DNA of 64,000 nt from Phoronis australis (lineage: Eukaryota > Phoronida > Phoronidae), in contig NMRA01000013.1 of assembly GCA_002633005.1 (NCBI GenBank), positions 44,033-108,032 on the forward strand, written 5' to 3'. A program made the position numbers and the translations under genes. Shown piece by piece: positions 23,001 through 32,030 of the stretch. The notes under the pieces are model-generated. The model was not told where the DNA came from. It saw only the letters and a list, made by a program, of their open reading frames with translations, and made no database searches. Numbering within the stretch: position 1 is the stretch's first letter; every line of letters starts with the position of its first letter.

Positions 23001-24049
23001 GCAATTTCAAAATATTCCTATTTTACTGACATGTGACCCAACGAGTACAAGACCGCCTGCACTTATTTTTAGCAGGTCCACAGTCCGCATTACATACATA
23101 CATTGAAGGCTACAGAATATCTAAACCAAAATTTATTTGTTTCAATGAACTCCTGTCGACGTTTCCCAGCATTAATTCAATTTTTGGCAATTTTAAATCA
23201 TGGATCAGTAGTTGTTTATTCCTGCACACAAAGGCCTCAATTGCTGAGTGTATAAGTTACAGTCCAGAGGAGCGATGTCACATCCCATAAAACACGAAAC
23301 ATTTTTATTAAATTTGTATAATGCATTCGGCTAGATTGATTCATTGCCAACACACGGGCAGGAGAATGCATGCAAATACGTCACCCCATAGCTAAGGACG
23401 GACGGATTACAGTGTATTGTACCAGGGGCGGTACCTCAATTGAGGCGGAGATCGGCACCGACGGGTTACGTGTGGAAGTCGGCGCTCAACTGGTGGGAGG
23501 GCATTCACGGTAGAGAGACAGTACGCAGTTGATTGCGAGTGGGGGTGAAATTGACACGACTACTACAGTTTTGCCAATTCGGATAATCAAGCAACAACAT
23601 AAAACTTCGCAAAGACCACTTTCACGTAATTCTTTTTAACCCCGGAATGCCTTCCTACAGCAGGGATTAGTTAGGACGTGCCGCCAAATCGTGGATAATT
23701 TCTGAAATGACGTCCTGGCTGGGTAATCCCCCACCCCCTAACCCTCCTGGCCAGTTATAGCGATTGAGGTTGTAAAACTTAAAAAATAGGCCTACACTGC
23801 TTCAGTTAATTGTCCATGAATTTAACCAAATGATTACTGTTTTATTGTAGGTGGTGTTATCATTTATGGTGGGCGGACTTGTGATTTTAATCCACCTCAT
23901 GCTGATGACGGATTCGACTTCATATCAAGACATAATGTTGAAGACAATAGGATCTCTGGGGCACAAACTGGCTGTTGCACTGATGATAATCCAAGGCAGC
24001 GGGGTTTGTGTGACCAGTCTAGTGGTTGTGGGAAACCATTTTGAAAAAT
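17001..24049 (+). CDS. SLC38-type (SNAT-like) amino-acid transporter, first three exons
   Basis: Three exons join in phase: 17001-17034, 22516-22700 and 23851-24049, each with good gt/ag borders. Exon 1 gives a short polar start (MDVDSLELSKS). Exon 2 gives an acidic cytosolic tail, then WYSATFLSVNCCLGASTLEL and PWAYNAAGGILPA. That is the helix 1 pattern of the Aa_trans/SLC38 superfamily, where a broken helix with G-AG-LELPWA-Y-AGG binds the amino acid and sodium. Exon 3 adds a second helix and the start of a third (ALMIIQGSGVCVTSLVVVGN), resembling SLC38A7/A8. The role would be sodium-coupled uptake of neutral amino acids at a plasma or lysosomal membrane. Exon 3 ends one base into a codon, so more exons are needed; none was recognised in the following 16 kb. 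The family call is good; the member is uncertain. Confidence 0.7.
17872..18606 (+). mobile_element. tRNA-headed dispersed element, copy 3 (intronic, inverted relative to copies 1 and 2)
   Basis: This is the reverse complement in layout of 5165-6010. It begins with the remnant of the palindrome (ggattttggagaattatcgc, then ctctagataagggggataac). It continues through the CG block and body and reaches the tRNA-like part at 18448-18520. It ends with 'gagataactttatgggttat' and the ttgtatctgccattcgaggc block. It lies in the first intron of the transporter gene. Confidence 0.7.
18448..18520 (+). repeat. tRNA-derived head with Pol III A and B boxes
   Basis: A B-box match, GAGTTCGAATCC, lies at 18498-18509. 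An A-box-like tagtggtaaagttgg is at 18461-18475. The spacing resembles a tRNA gene, but the cloverleaf is imperfect, so this is a SINE-type promoter rather than a working tRNA. Confidence 0.6.
18880..19200 (+). repeat. Dispersed repeat, copy 2 (pair with 14685-15015)
   Basis: This is the second copy of the repeat described at 14685. It ends where the decayed zinc-finger sequence begins on the other strand. Confidence 0.6.
19265..19560 (-). pseudogene. Decayed C2H2 zinc-finger gene fragment
   Basis: Read on the minus strand, from high to low coordinate, three finger-like units follow each other in changing frames. The first contains a TFTCPV block and CFANTVKHNMKHRAQ. The second, at about 19365-19437, reads QCPICDQCFTERVSLMRHFV and then TARRH. 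The third, at about 19285-19362, reads FCDECGMSCKQYASYYRH and then SKQKCH. The CxxC and HxnH spacing is that of C2H2 fingers. Frame changes and stop codons separate the units, so it cannot be translated as one protein. It lies in intron 1 of the transporter gene and is probably a dead copy of a DNA-binding protein or of a zinc-finger-bearing mobile element. Confidence 0.5.
20282..20968. other. Assembly gap, 687 N
   Basis: This is a run of undetermined bases within the first intron of the SLC38-like gene. Any frame drawn across it is meaningless. Confidence 1.
20969..22515. other. Rest of intron 1, no gene seen
   Basis: No exon was recognised between the gap and exon 2. A small palindrome lies at 22248-22275 (around ggtggtgcaccacc, perfect over 14 bases). 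Confidence 0.5.
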
Positions 24050-24711
24050 GTAAGTTGACCAACAGTAAGGAAAGTGTTTGACATAAGATTTTGAAAATTT
24101 TAACTTTCAGAAAAACCTAACTAGTTAGTTGCCGGTATAAAATTGGTCTCGTGTTGTTCCTTAGGCTACTCAAAGATTAGTGACAACGGTCTTCCAAAAA
24201 ACTAGTGGTACTTCGTTATTGCTCGAGACCATGCTTTGCAAATAAAATGACACGCCAGAACTAGTCAGCTTGGTTTTAAGCGAAAACGAGTTGTCACTTC
24301 TTTTCAAGCCCAGAAATCACATCTAATATGAAACAAATTTCAAAGCGATAACTGATCTCAGTCAAAATCGAAATTAGCCGGTCGCAAGCTGGTCGCTAAG
24401 AGATCGGTAGATTGGCGCATCCACTGTTCACTTTGTTTTTCTTTGTTATGATAAAGATAATGGCAAGCACTCATCTGTAACCGGCTGATATGCGCCCAAG
24501 GTACGATATCCATGCGACCTGTATTGTTATATCTAACAAAAGAAAACAATGGTAGTGTCCCGTAGGCGATAACCAATGTCGCAAGTTAAACAATACCTTG
24601 CGACCTCCATACGACGTCATTTGGCATGCGACGGAAGGCGTATTTATATCCCTTATAAGGTTTATCTGAATATGTGAAATCCAAAGAGCGCCTTTCCCTG
24701 TCCAGTGGCAC

Positions 24712-24825
24712 TTATATCCATGACAGGCCCCGGGCAACACTGAACCCACCTGAACCGGCACCCACAACAGATACTTGAAAGTAATTGGAAGTTTCTCCAG
24801 GCGTATGGTCATCTGAACGTGAAAT
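24712..24825 (-). pseudogene. Fragment with a dinucleotide-binding motif, sulfide:quinone oxidoreductase-like (tentative)
   Basis: Between two stops the minus strand reads YFQVSVVGAGSGGFSVARGL, preceded by HTPGETSN. VxVVGAGSGG is the FAD-binding Rossmann signature at the N-terminus of flavoprotein reductases; the G-GSGG-S-A form is typical of the sulfide:quinone oxidoreductase and NDH-2 groups. No donor site follows before the stop at 24712-24714. The frame overlaps a longer unrelated frame on the same strand (24471-24962). I read it as a stray or dead exon. A live exon with a weak splice site cannot be excluded. Confidence 0.35.
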
Positions 24826-25508
24826 TTAAAACATGCTTTTATTAACGATAGGTACTTTTCCTCATACCGTTCTATGTATATATTAGATCTGCACAACAAG
24901 CGTCCAAGAGCATAGTGAACCATCTTCACACTTTTGTTCAAAACCAATATTTGTGGGATCAAGATCGTGGACAGAAATTATTAGCTTGATCGACATGTCG
25001 GAAGAGTCCATTGCACATGGTTAATCATTGTAGCGAATGGATTTCATTGACTTGAATGTATCGTCAACCCTAACTATTCCAGTTTGAAATTTGCTATTTT
25101 GAATTGACCTAACTAGTGGTGTGTGGAACTTTAAAAACGGAGGGTGGTAATTAGCTAGTGTCATTCAATGAAGAAAGCTGGTGCTGTTGATTTGTGCACC
25201 GTTCTTTTACATCGCTGCCCTTCACCCTTGACGTATACGGACCCAGAGCAGTAGCCACCTTGTATGCACCAATGTTGCTGCCAAGACCTTCATGCTTCAT
25301 TTTGGTCAATTCAGGATCAAGTTGCATGTTCAACGATATGATAAATGTTGGCAAAATCCAAGATTGTTGAGATATACTTCAGTACTATATGATTTGCTCA
25401 GTGTTCTTGTTAAGTCGGAGAAGAACATGTCCACAACTTCCGTGTATGCCCTGTAAACTTCTCTGGCCGGTAGACCTTGATGCACACTAAGAGTACTACG
25501 TAAAAGTC
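24826..25508. other. Non-coding stretch after exon 3 of the transporter
   Basis: The next transporter exon, expected to start two bases into a codon, was looked for here and not found. No other gene is visible. Confidence 0.4.

Positions 25509-25570
<62 letters not shown>
25509..25570. repeat. (TA)n microsatellite
   Basis: About 60 bases of almost pure TA. Confidence 0.95.
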
Positions 25571-25573
<3 letters not shown>

Positions 25574-25589
25574 GTTTATATGCAGATGT

Positions 25590-25860
25590 GGGGTTATTAT
25601 TTGAAACCTTGCAGCGGGGTAAAATTTTGAGACCTTGTTCCGGGGTATATATAAAATATATAGCCCACAATTATATATGCCCCATTGGGTATATGCCCCG
25701 GAGCAATATATATCCCGCAATAATATATACCTCGCTAGGTATATGCCCCAGTACAATATATAGCCCGCAAGTATATATGTCCCGTTAGGTGTATACGATA
25801 TATAGCCCACAACTTTATATGTCCCATTAGATATATGCCCCACTACATTATATATCCCGG
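25590..25860. repeat. Degenerate minisatellite, TATA and CCC rich
   Basis: Blocks of the type 'atatagcccacaattatata', then 'tgccccattgggtatatgcc', recur four or more times with an irregular spacing of roughly 30 and 60 bases. The open frames on both strands here (25508-25843 minus and others) simply reflect this periodicity. Confidence 0.75.
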
Positions 25861-26916
25861 TTTTCCACTGTTCTACAATCCACCCAATATACGATCCCAG
25901 TAACTACATGTATATATGTGTCACATTCGGTTAAATTCTTAATGTGCCAAAATTCACTCCTCCAAAGACCACTTTAATAACCTGTATGCGTCCACAACAG
26001 ATTTTACCACTTTCGAACTTAGAAATGTATGATGCTTTTATCTGTTTATTATTCGGAAACGTGAGCAGATGACACTACATGTATCTGTGTCAGGCTCTAC
26101 GGTGTAAGTTGATACCTTTGATAAAAAAACACTTCTAGTCTACAAATACCTTGGCACCATTTTGAATGACATTCTTGCTTAATTCGCCAACAAAAGTCTC
26201 ACAGATGAACATTTAATCATTTAATGATCTTGCACATAGTGAACTATGAATACCATAATTATCTTTAAAATCAAGTAATGGGCACCAAATATAAAGGATA
26301 CATATACATCCATAGGAACAATGCTTGTGATATGCATGTACAAACAGTTTCATCCTGCGCATCTGAGCAGACTTCCAGTCACCACAATTTTAGAATCCGA
26401 CCATCTTAGTAACAAATACCACTAAAAATGTAATTAGAGAAAATTTGACATTTTAAGATTAAATGTTGTTTGCTTTCTTCATACAAAATCTCTTATACAT
26501 AGTGACTACAGTTCTCAATAACTCAAAGCAGTTATTTTTGAAGATGTTTAAACTGCAAAAACTGCAATGCCATTTGCCGGTATTGTCTAATTAACAAAAC
26601 TCAGGTTCTGAAAGGCTGTGGTTGAAGTGATGGTGGTGATGATGAAGACCCTAAGGAACGAAGGTGGCACTATATAGCTTAAGACACAAAAACATAATTG
26701 AAATATTCATTGTCACTACCATTATCAAGGGCAGATCCTGGTAACTTCGCTACGCCATTATCAAATGTCCTGCTATCAAAATTTTGAGCATCACAAACAG
26801 AGCCCATTGACTCTTTTCCCACCTCCATGGAGACTGTCGTATTGTCATCATCACTATCAGCATCATGGCATAGTTTGGAAATTTTTCCTTTATCTTAAAC
26901 ATTTCCAGACTTCATA
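25861..26916. other. AT-rich stretch, nothing recognised
   Basis: No exon, RNA gene or clear repeat boundary was seen on either strand. Confidence 0.4.
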
Positions 26917-28248
26917 CTCTTGTTGACATTAATTCAGTGCATCGCCTGAAAGTACAATTGAAGTTTTTAAACATACATGTTGCTATGATAAACGTTTGAA
27001 GACTGGGCAGGATGTTCTTTTCCATAATAAATTCATTGTGAAAGCTCTCATAAAACAGCTTTTGTTACAGTGTCTAAGACTTAATTTTAGGGAATTACAG
27101 GCATTTTTTGTATATTTTATTAAACTTAGGCCTGACAGGTATCTACTTAGTTTCATTTTTTACACTTTTCACAATTAACTTAGAATAGAACTGTTATAAT
27201 TTGGCAAGTGTCCTTGCACACATTGCAAAAACTATCATTCCTGTGAGGTATATATTTAATTATGGAATCTTTAGTTTTACTTTACGCGTACGTCTTGCTC
27301 ATATGGTGAATATCTTTCACCAGTGGAGCATGTATTTAGCTATGAGGTTTGCACATTAGAGCAACTATTTTTGTTGTCGCACTAAGGATTGGAGGTAACA
27401 CTGGAGCTTCAGACCATAGACGTGGATCCTACACTCTTACTAAAATACACTATTTTACACAAACAATAATATAACATTAACAATTATAATAATAACAATA
27501 CTTTTGTGATTTCTTTGTAGTTCAAATCTGTTAGGGGGGGCCTTGAGCATCCCTGCAGGTCGATAGTCCAAAGGGGTGTTANCTCTTGTTGACATTAATT
27601 CAGTGCATCGCCTGAAAGTACAATTGAAGTTTTTAAACATACATGTTGCTATGATAAAATTTTGAAGACTGGGCAGGATGTTCTTTTCCATAATAAATGC
27701 ATTGTGAAAGCTCTCATAAAACAGCTTTTGTTACAGTGTCTAAGACTTAATTTTAGGGAATTACAGGCATTTTTTGTATCTTTTATTAAACTTAGGCCTG
27801 ACAGGTATCTACTTAGTTTCATTTTTTTACACTTTTCACAATTAACTTAGAATAGAACTGTTATAATTTGGCAAGTGTCCTTGCACACATTGCAAAAACT
27901 ATCATTCCTGTGAGGTATATATTTAATTATGGAATCTTTAGTTTTACTTTACGCGTACGTCTTGTTCATATGGTGAATATCTTTCACCAGTGGAGCATGT
28001 ATTTAGCTATGAGGTTTGCACATTAGAGCAACTATTTTTGTTGTCGCACTAAGGATTGGAGGTAACACTGGAGCTTCAGACCATAGACGTGGATCCTACA
28101 TTCTTACTAAAATACACTATTTTACACAAACAATAATATAACATTAACAATTATAACAATAACAATACTTGTGTGATTTCTTTGTAGTTCAAATCTGTTA
28201 GGGGGGGCCTTGAGCATCCCTGCAGGTCGATAGTCCAAAGGGGTGTTA
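26917..28248. repeat. Near-identical 665-bp direct duplication around a single N
   Basis: 26917-27581 and 27583-28248 both run from 'ctcttgttgacattaattca' to 'ccaaaggggtgtta', with only a handful of differences. A lone N at 27582 sits exactly on the join. Each copy carries the same meaningless 60-codon frame. The join on an N points to a scaffolding artefact or merged haplotypes, though a recent tandem duplication is possible. Confidence 0.85.
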
Positions 28249-29604
28249 GTCGGAAAGACGTTTTAGGAGCAGTGGCTTTTTATAGGTTTTTGGTCTGAAG
28301 ACCAAAGGACCTTTATTCTAAAGAGTGTTAACCTGAAAAATCGTGCTTTGTTTGTTTCTGAAAATTTGGCTTCACTTAAAAGGAAATTAAACCATGTTTT
28401 AATGATTTCAACCAATCCTGCTTTTGTCATCTGCTCATGCGTCATTGGCATCAATCTTGAAAGAGCTGGAATTACTAAAAACTTGCACCCCTATCTCGCC
28501 TTTTGGTCCTTGGTGGGTGGTCTTTTCACACAGTTGCCATTAATTGACTTTCAAGTTTCAAAATTTTCCGAACTTTTCATAGTTGTCGAGAGTTACAGGC
28601 CATTATTTTGTTCCTGGATAGTAAATATGTTTTTGTGGTGATAAGTCAAAACCGAGTCTGCCTTCCTTTTGATTTTCTGAAGTGTCTTTGGTCGGAAGGG
28701 CCATTGGTCTGATTGGTCCACTAAGCATTACATCTTGGAATAAACCTGATTAGCAAGGATGAACGAGTGCCAGGTAACCATATTGCCATGACCATGATTG
28801 GTGGGTGGCAGGGCTAGGATGACAAGAACAAAATGACGAAAGAGGCGTGAATCTTCAAAACAAAGTCGTTATCATTTGCATGCTTAAATGTACTAAAACA
28901 GCAGTCTTCTATAAGATTTGTTGTAATGTCATCACCCACATCACTTTCAGACTGACAGTCTTTCGAACTAAAGCTCCTTTGCACTAGAGACTATCAAAGG
29001 TCCTTCGGAATACAGGATCGACCAACCCCATCTCAGCACATTTCGTATAGACGTCACGAAACAATAAAGAAACAATAGCTGAAAAGGTATTACCATATGT
29101 TTGACATCATCAAGAAATAAATTTTGAATTTACAAATATATTGTGTGGTGAAATTTGAAAAACAAGTAATTTTAATTACATGACATACCTTTCAGACGAT
29201 CTATCAGAAAATTCTTGATTATTTTAGCAGAACTGAACACCTTGTGACGAAAATGGCATCAATCACTTTTTCATCTGAAACAAATTATAAATGCAGTGAT
29301 CTATGTTGCACCTTTACATTTGCATTCATTTGTTTGGCCTATTTAAAGCTGCCTTCTAAATTTCCAATAATATGAGTTTGAAAGTTTTTAAGTTGTTCTG
29401 CAACATTAAATGGTTCACCTAGTTAAAAATAAATATGTTGGGAAAAAAACTGTTGCAAATAATGAAATGTGCAATGTTTTACAATGCTAGTTGATGTATG
29501 TCTGAAAAAGAGGCTCTATGCTGATGGAATAAGGATCAAAATGACTCTATAGTTACCTTATGAAAGTATTAAATCAAAGTAGCCATTAATTATGACCTCG
29601 CACT
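28249..29604. other. Non-coding stretch, nothing recognised
   Basis: The 97-codon frame at 28348-28641 shows some hydrophobic runs but no family match and no splice sites. Confidence 0.4.
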
Positions 29605-29913
29605 CACGAGTTTAAAGGCATAAAATAGCGGAAACATTGCAGAAATGTGTAGAATCTGCGAAAATATATATGAATATTTCCCATAATACTTCATTTATGT
29701 GAAACTGACACCCCCTTCTTAACTCACCCATGTGAAGTTGCATGTTTCCCTACTCTGANCACGAGTTTAAAGACATAAAATAGCGGAAACATTGCAGAAA
29801 TGTGTAGAATCTGCGAAAATGTATATGAATATTTCCCATAATACTTCATTTAAGTGAAACTGACACCCCCTTCTTAACTCACCCATGTGAAGTTGCATGT
29901 TTCGCTACTCTGA
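29605..29913. repeat. Near-identical 154-bp direct duplication around a single N
   Basis: 29605-29758 and 29760-29913 both run from 'cacgagtttaaag' to 'ctactctga', with a lone N between them at 29759. The arrangement is the same as at 26917-28248. Confidence 0.9.
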
Positions 29914-32030
29914 AAAAACCAGCACCAAATTCTACCTTCATCTGTGTCATCGTCACTTGAACTGAAAGGAGTGACAACATTCTCATCTGAAAAAAATCAG
30001 AACTGTTAATTGAAACGAAATGCTGTCTATAGTCCAAAGGGTCTTTAGTCCGAAAACAATAGAATCTATAGCCCGAAGAGTCAATAGTCGGGGAATAGAA
30101 AATTTTTTATAGTTTTTTTACATTATTCCGTAATCTACAGAGTTAAATGTCTTCATGATTTCAGTTAATTTTACACCATTTTCTCGATCTTTCAAAATTC
30201 CATAGAGCTCAGTAAAGTAGGCAAAGCTCTCTTTCGTAAAATTGCGGTTATTCCACGAAAAACAACCTGAACAAGATACGAACATTTAGTTTGATGTTGC
30301 AAAATATTTTAGGTATATACCGAGTTGGTAACGACAGATAAAATTCCCCTTAATTTTACAGTGCTGCAGTGATAAAAAATATGTAAATAGGCACCCAAAA
30401 TCCTTGGTGTCGCTTTGAGCGCTGAATTTTAAAAGTGCATTGAACTCACAAAACCTGACTCACAAACATGTAGGCATATATTTTGACTCATGAGTAGGTA
30501 TTTACATAGAGTCTGCAGTGGCAGATCTTGGATGTCGGAGAAAAAGGGTCAAACAGCACATTTTCGAAGGCAAAGGTCTGCGTGCAATCCAAGTGGTCTC
30601 TGAAGGGGGCCCAAGCATAATTACAAAGGAAAATAGGAGCGTAACGCACAGAAACGATGTGCTGGCAGCGACTTTCAGTCGCTAGTGGGGTGTATCCTCA
30701 GGGCCCTTAGCAACTCCCCCCCCCCTTTATTGACCTATGGACGTGACACCATAACTATTTCTTTATCTTGAAATATTAATAAAAATCCCATTATTCGGCG
30801 AGCATACATGTATGCCTGGTGGTTGCGCGCACCCAAATAATGATGCTGTCATTGGCGTAGCGCATTGATGGCGTAAGTTATCGTATTGAGACTACGCCCC
30901 ACTATACCATCACTTACGGCTCGTAGACGCTACATGTACTTTAACTTAAAAAGGTGGTTGCCATGATAAAATGTAAAAAGGTGGTTGGTTGCAACTACGC
31001 CCCATGTATACCATAACTCCCGTTGGGTAGGCGCTATGTTGATTAGCAAAAAGGTAGTTGGTTGCGCCTACATGCATCTACGCCCCATTACAGCACTGTC
31101 AGACAACTGACCAATGTACCCTTTGGACCACTCCTTCCCTTGTTGAGTCATTTAAGCAGACATCATAGTTACTAAGAGAATTCAAAGATAATTTTAAGTA
31201 TTTTTTCACACGGTCTGGTCTGGTGTATGTGCCCTACTTTTAATGACAACAGAAAATATGTTTAGTGAATACACATTCTAGGCACTTGGTTAGTAAAGAT
31301 TTGAGAACCTATATATTTCTGCAACTTAGAGACAAAATAACTTCAGTTATTTTACCCTGGACTTTCCCATTTCAAGTTTGAGATTTGGTTTTCAGTCACT
31401 GATTTCCAAGGGCTCATTTAAGAGTTAAAAAAGATCTAAGGTTGATACTAGATCACTCACATTGAATCAATGTCAAAACATGTATGAATCACTGTTTCTT
31501 GCTACATTAAGTAAAAACTCACATTTAAAGAACAGGTAAACAACACAGCACATCGATACCGTTGGTCACTAATTTTCCAGGCTTGTTTGAAGTGTAACAT
31601 ATTTTCCAAGGAAAAGTGTTTGGTTGACAATTAGGACTGAACCGGACCAAACTGCGAAAGTTTTATGAAAGCTTTTACTCAATTGCCTCACGATATGTTT
31701 TAGTGTAAATGCTAGTATGTACGTTTGCTTTTCCAGTATTTACTTCTTGTTAGAATTTGTAATATGTACAGTTATTGCTTATTTATTTGATCGAGGGGTT
31801 CCATCTTAGAGGGACTTTTATAGTAATCCAGTCCACAAAATGTACGCTTTTCTTGGGAAAATCGGTACTGAAAGGACATCCATTTGTAAGGAATTCTCTC
31901 AGAAAAGGCACCATTTCGCAGTGAATCTGAAAAATCTTACGAAGTGCAATTTTTCTCAGAGATATAAAGCATAGAAATCTATTACTCTCGGGAGTTTTTA
32001 AAGTAAAAGGAATTATTCAGCTCATAATAA
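29914..32030. other. Non-coding stretch left of the satellite
   Basis: It holds repeated 'tagtccaaag/tagcccgaag' words at 30030-30090 and a run of 13 C near 30715. 'actacgcccca'-type blocks at 30880-31095 relate inversely to 16245-16300. No gene was recognised. Confidence 0.4.

Noticed and set aside
24471-24962. 163-codon minus-strand frame
   Set aside because: It has no family resemblance. The recognisable flavoprotein motif in this stretch lies in a different frame.
25410-25843. Gly/Tyr/Ile-rich frames on the minus strand
   Set aside because: They are translations of the (TA)n run and the neighbouring minisatellite.
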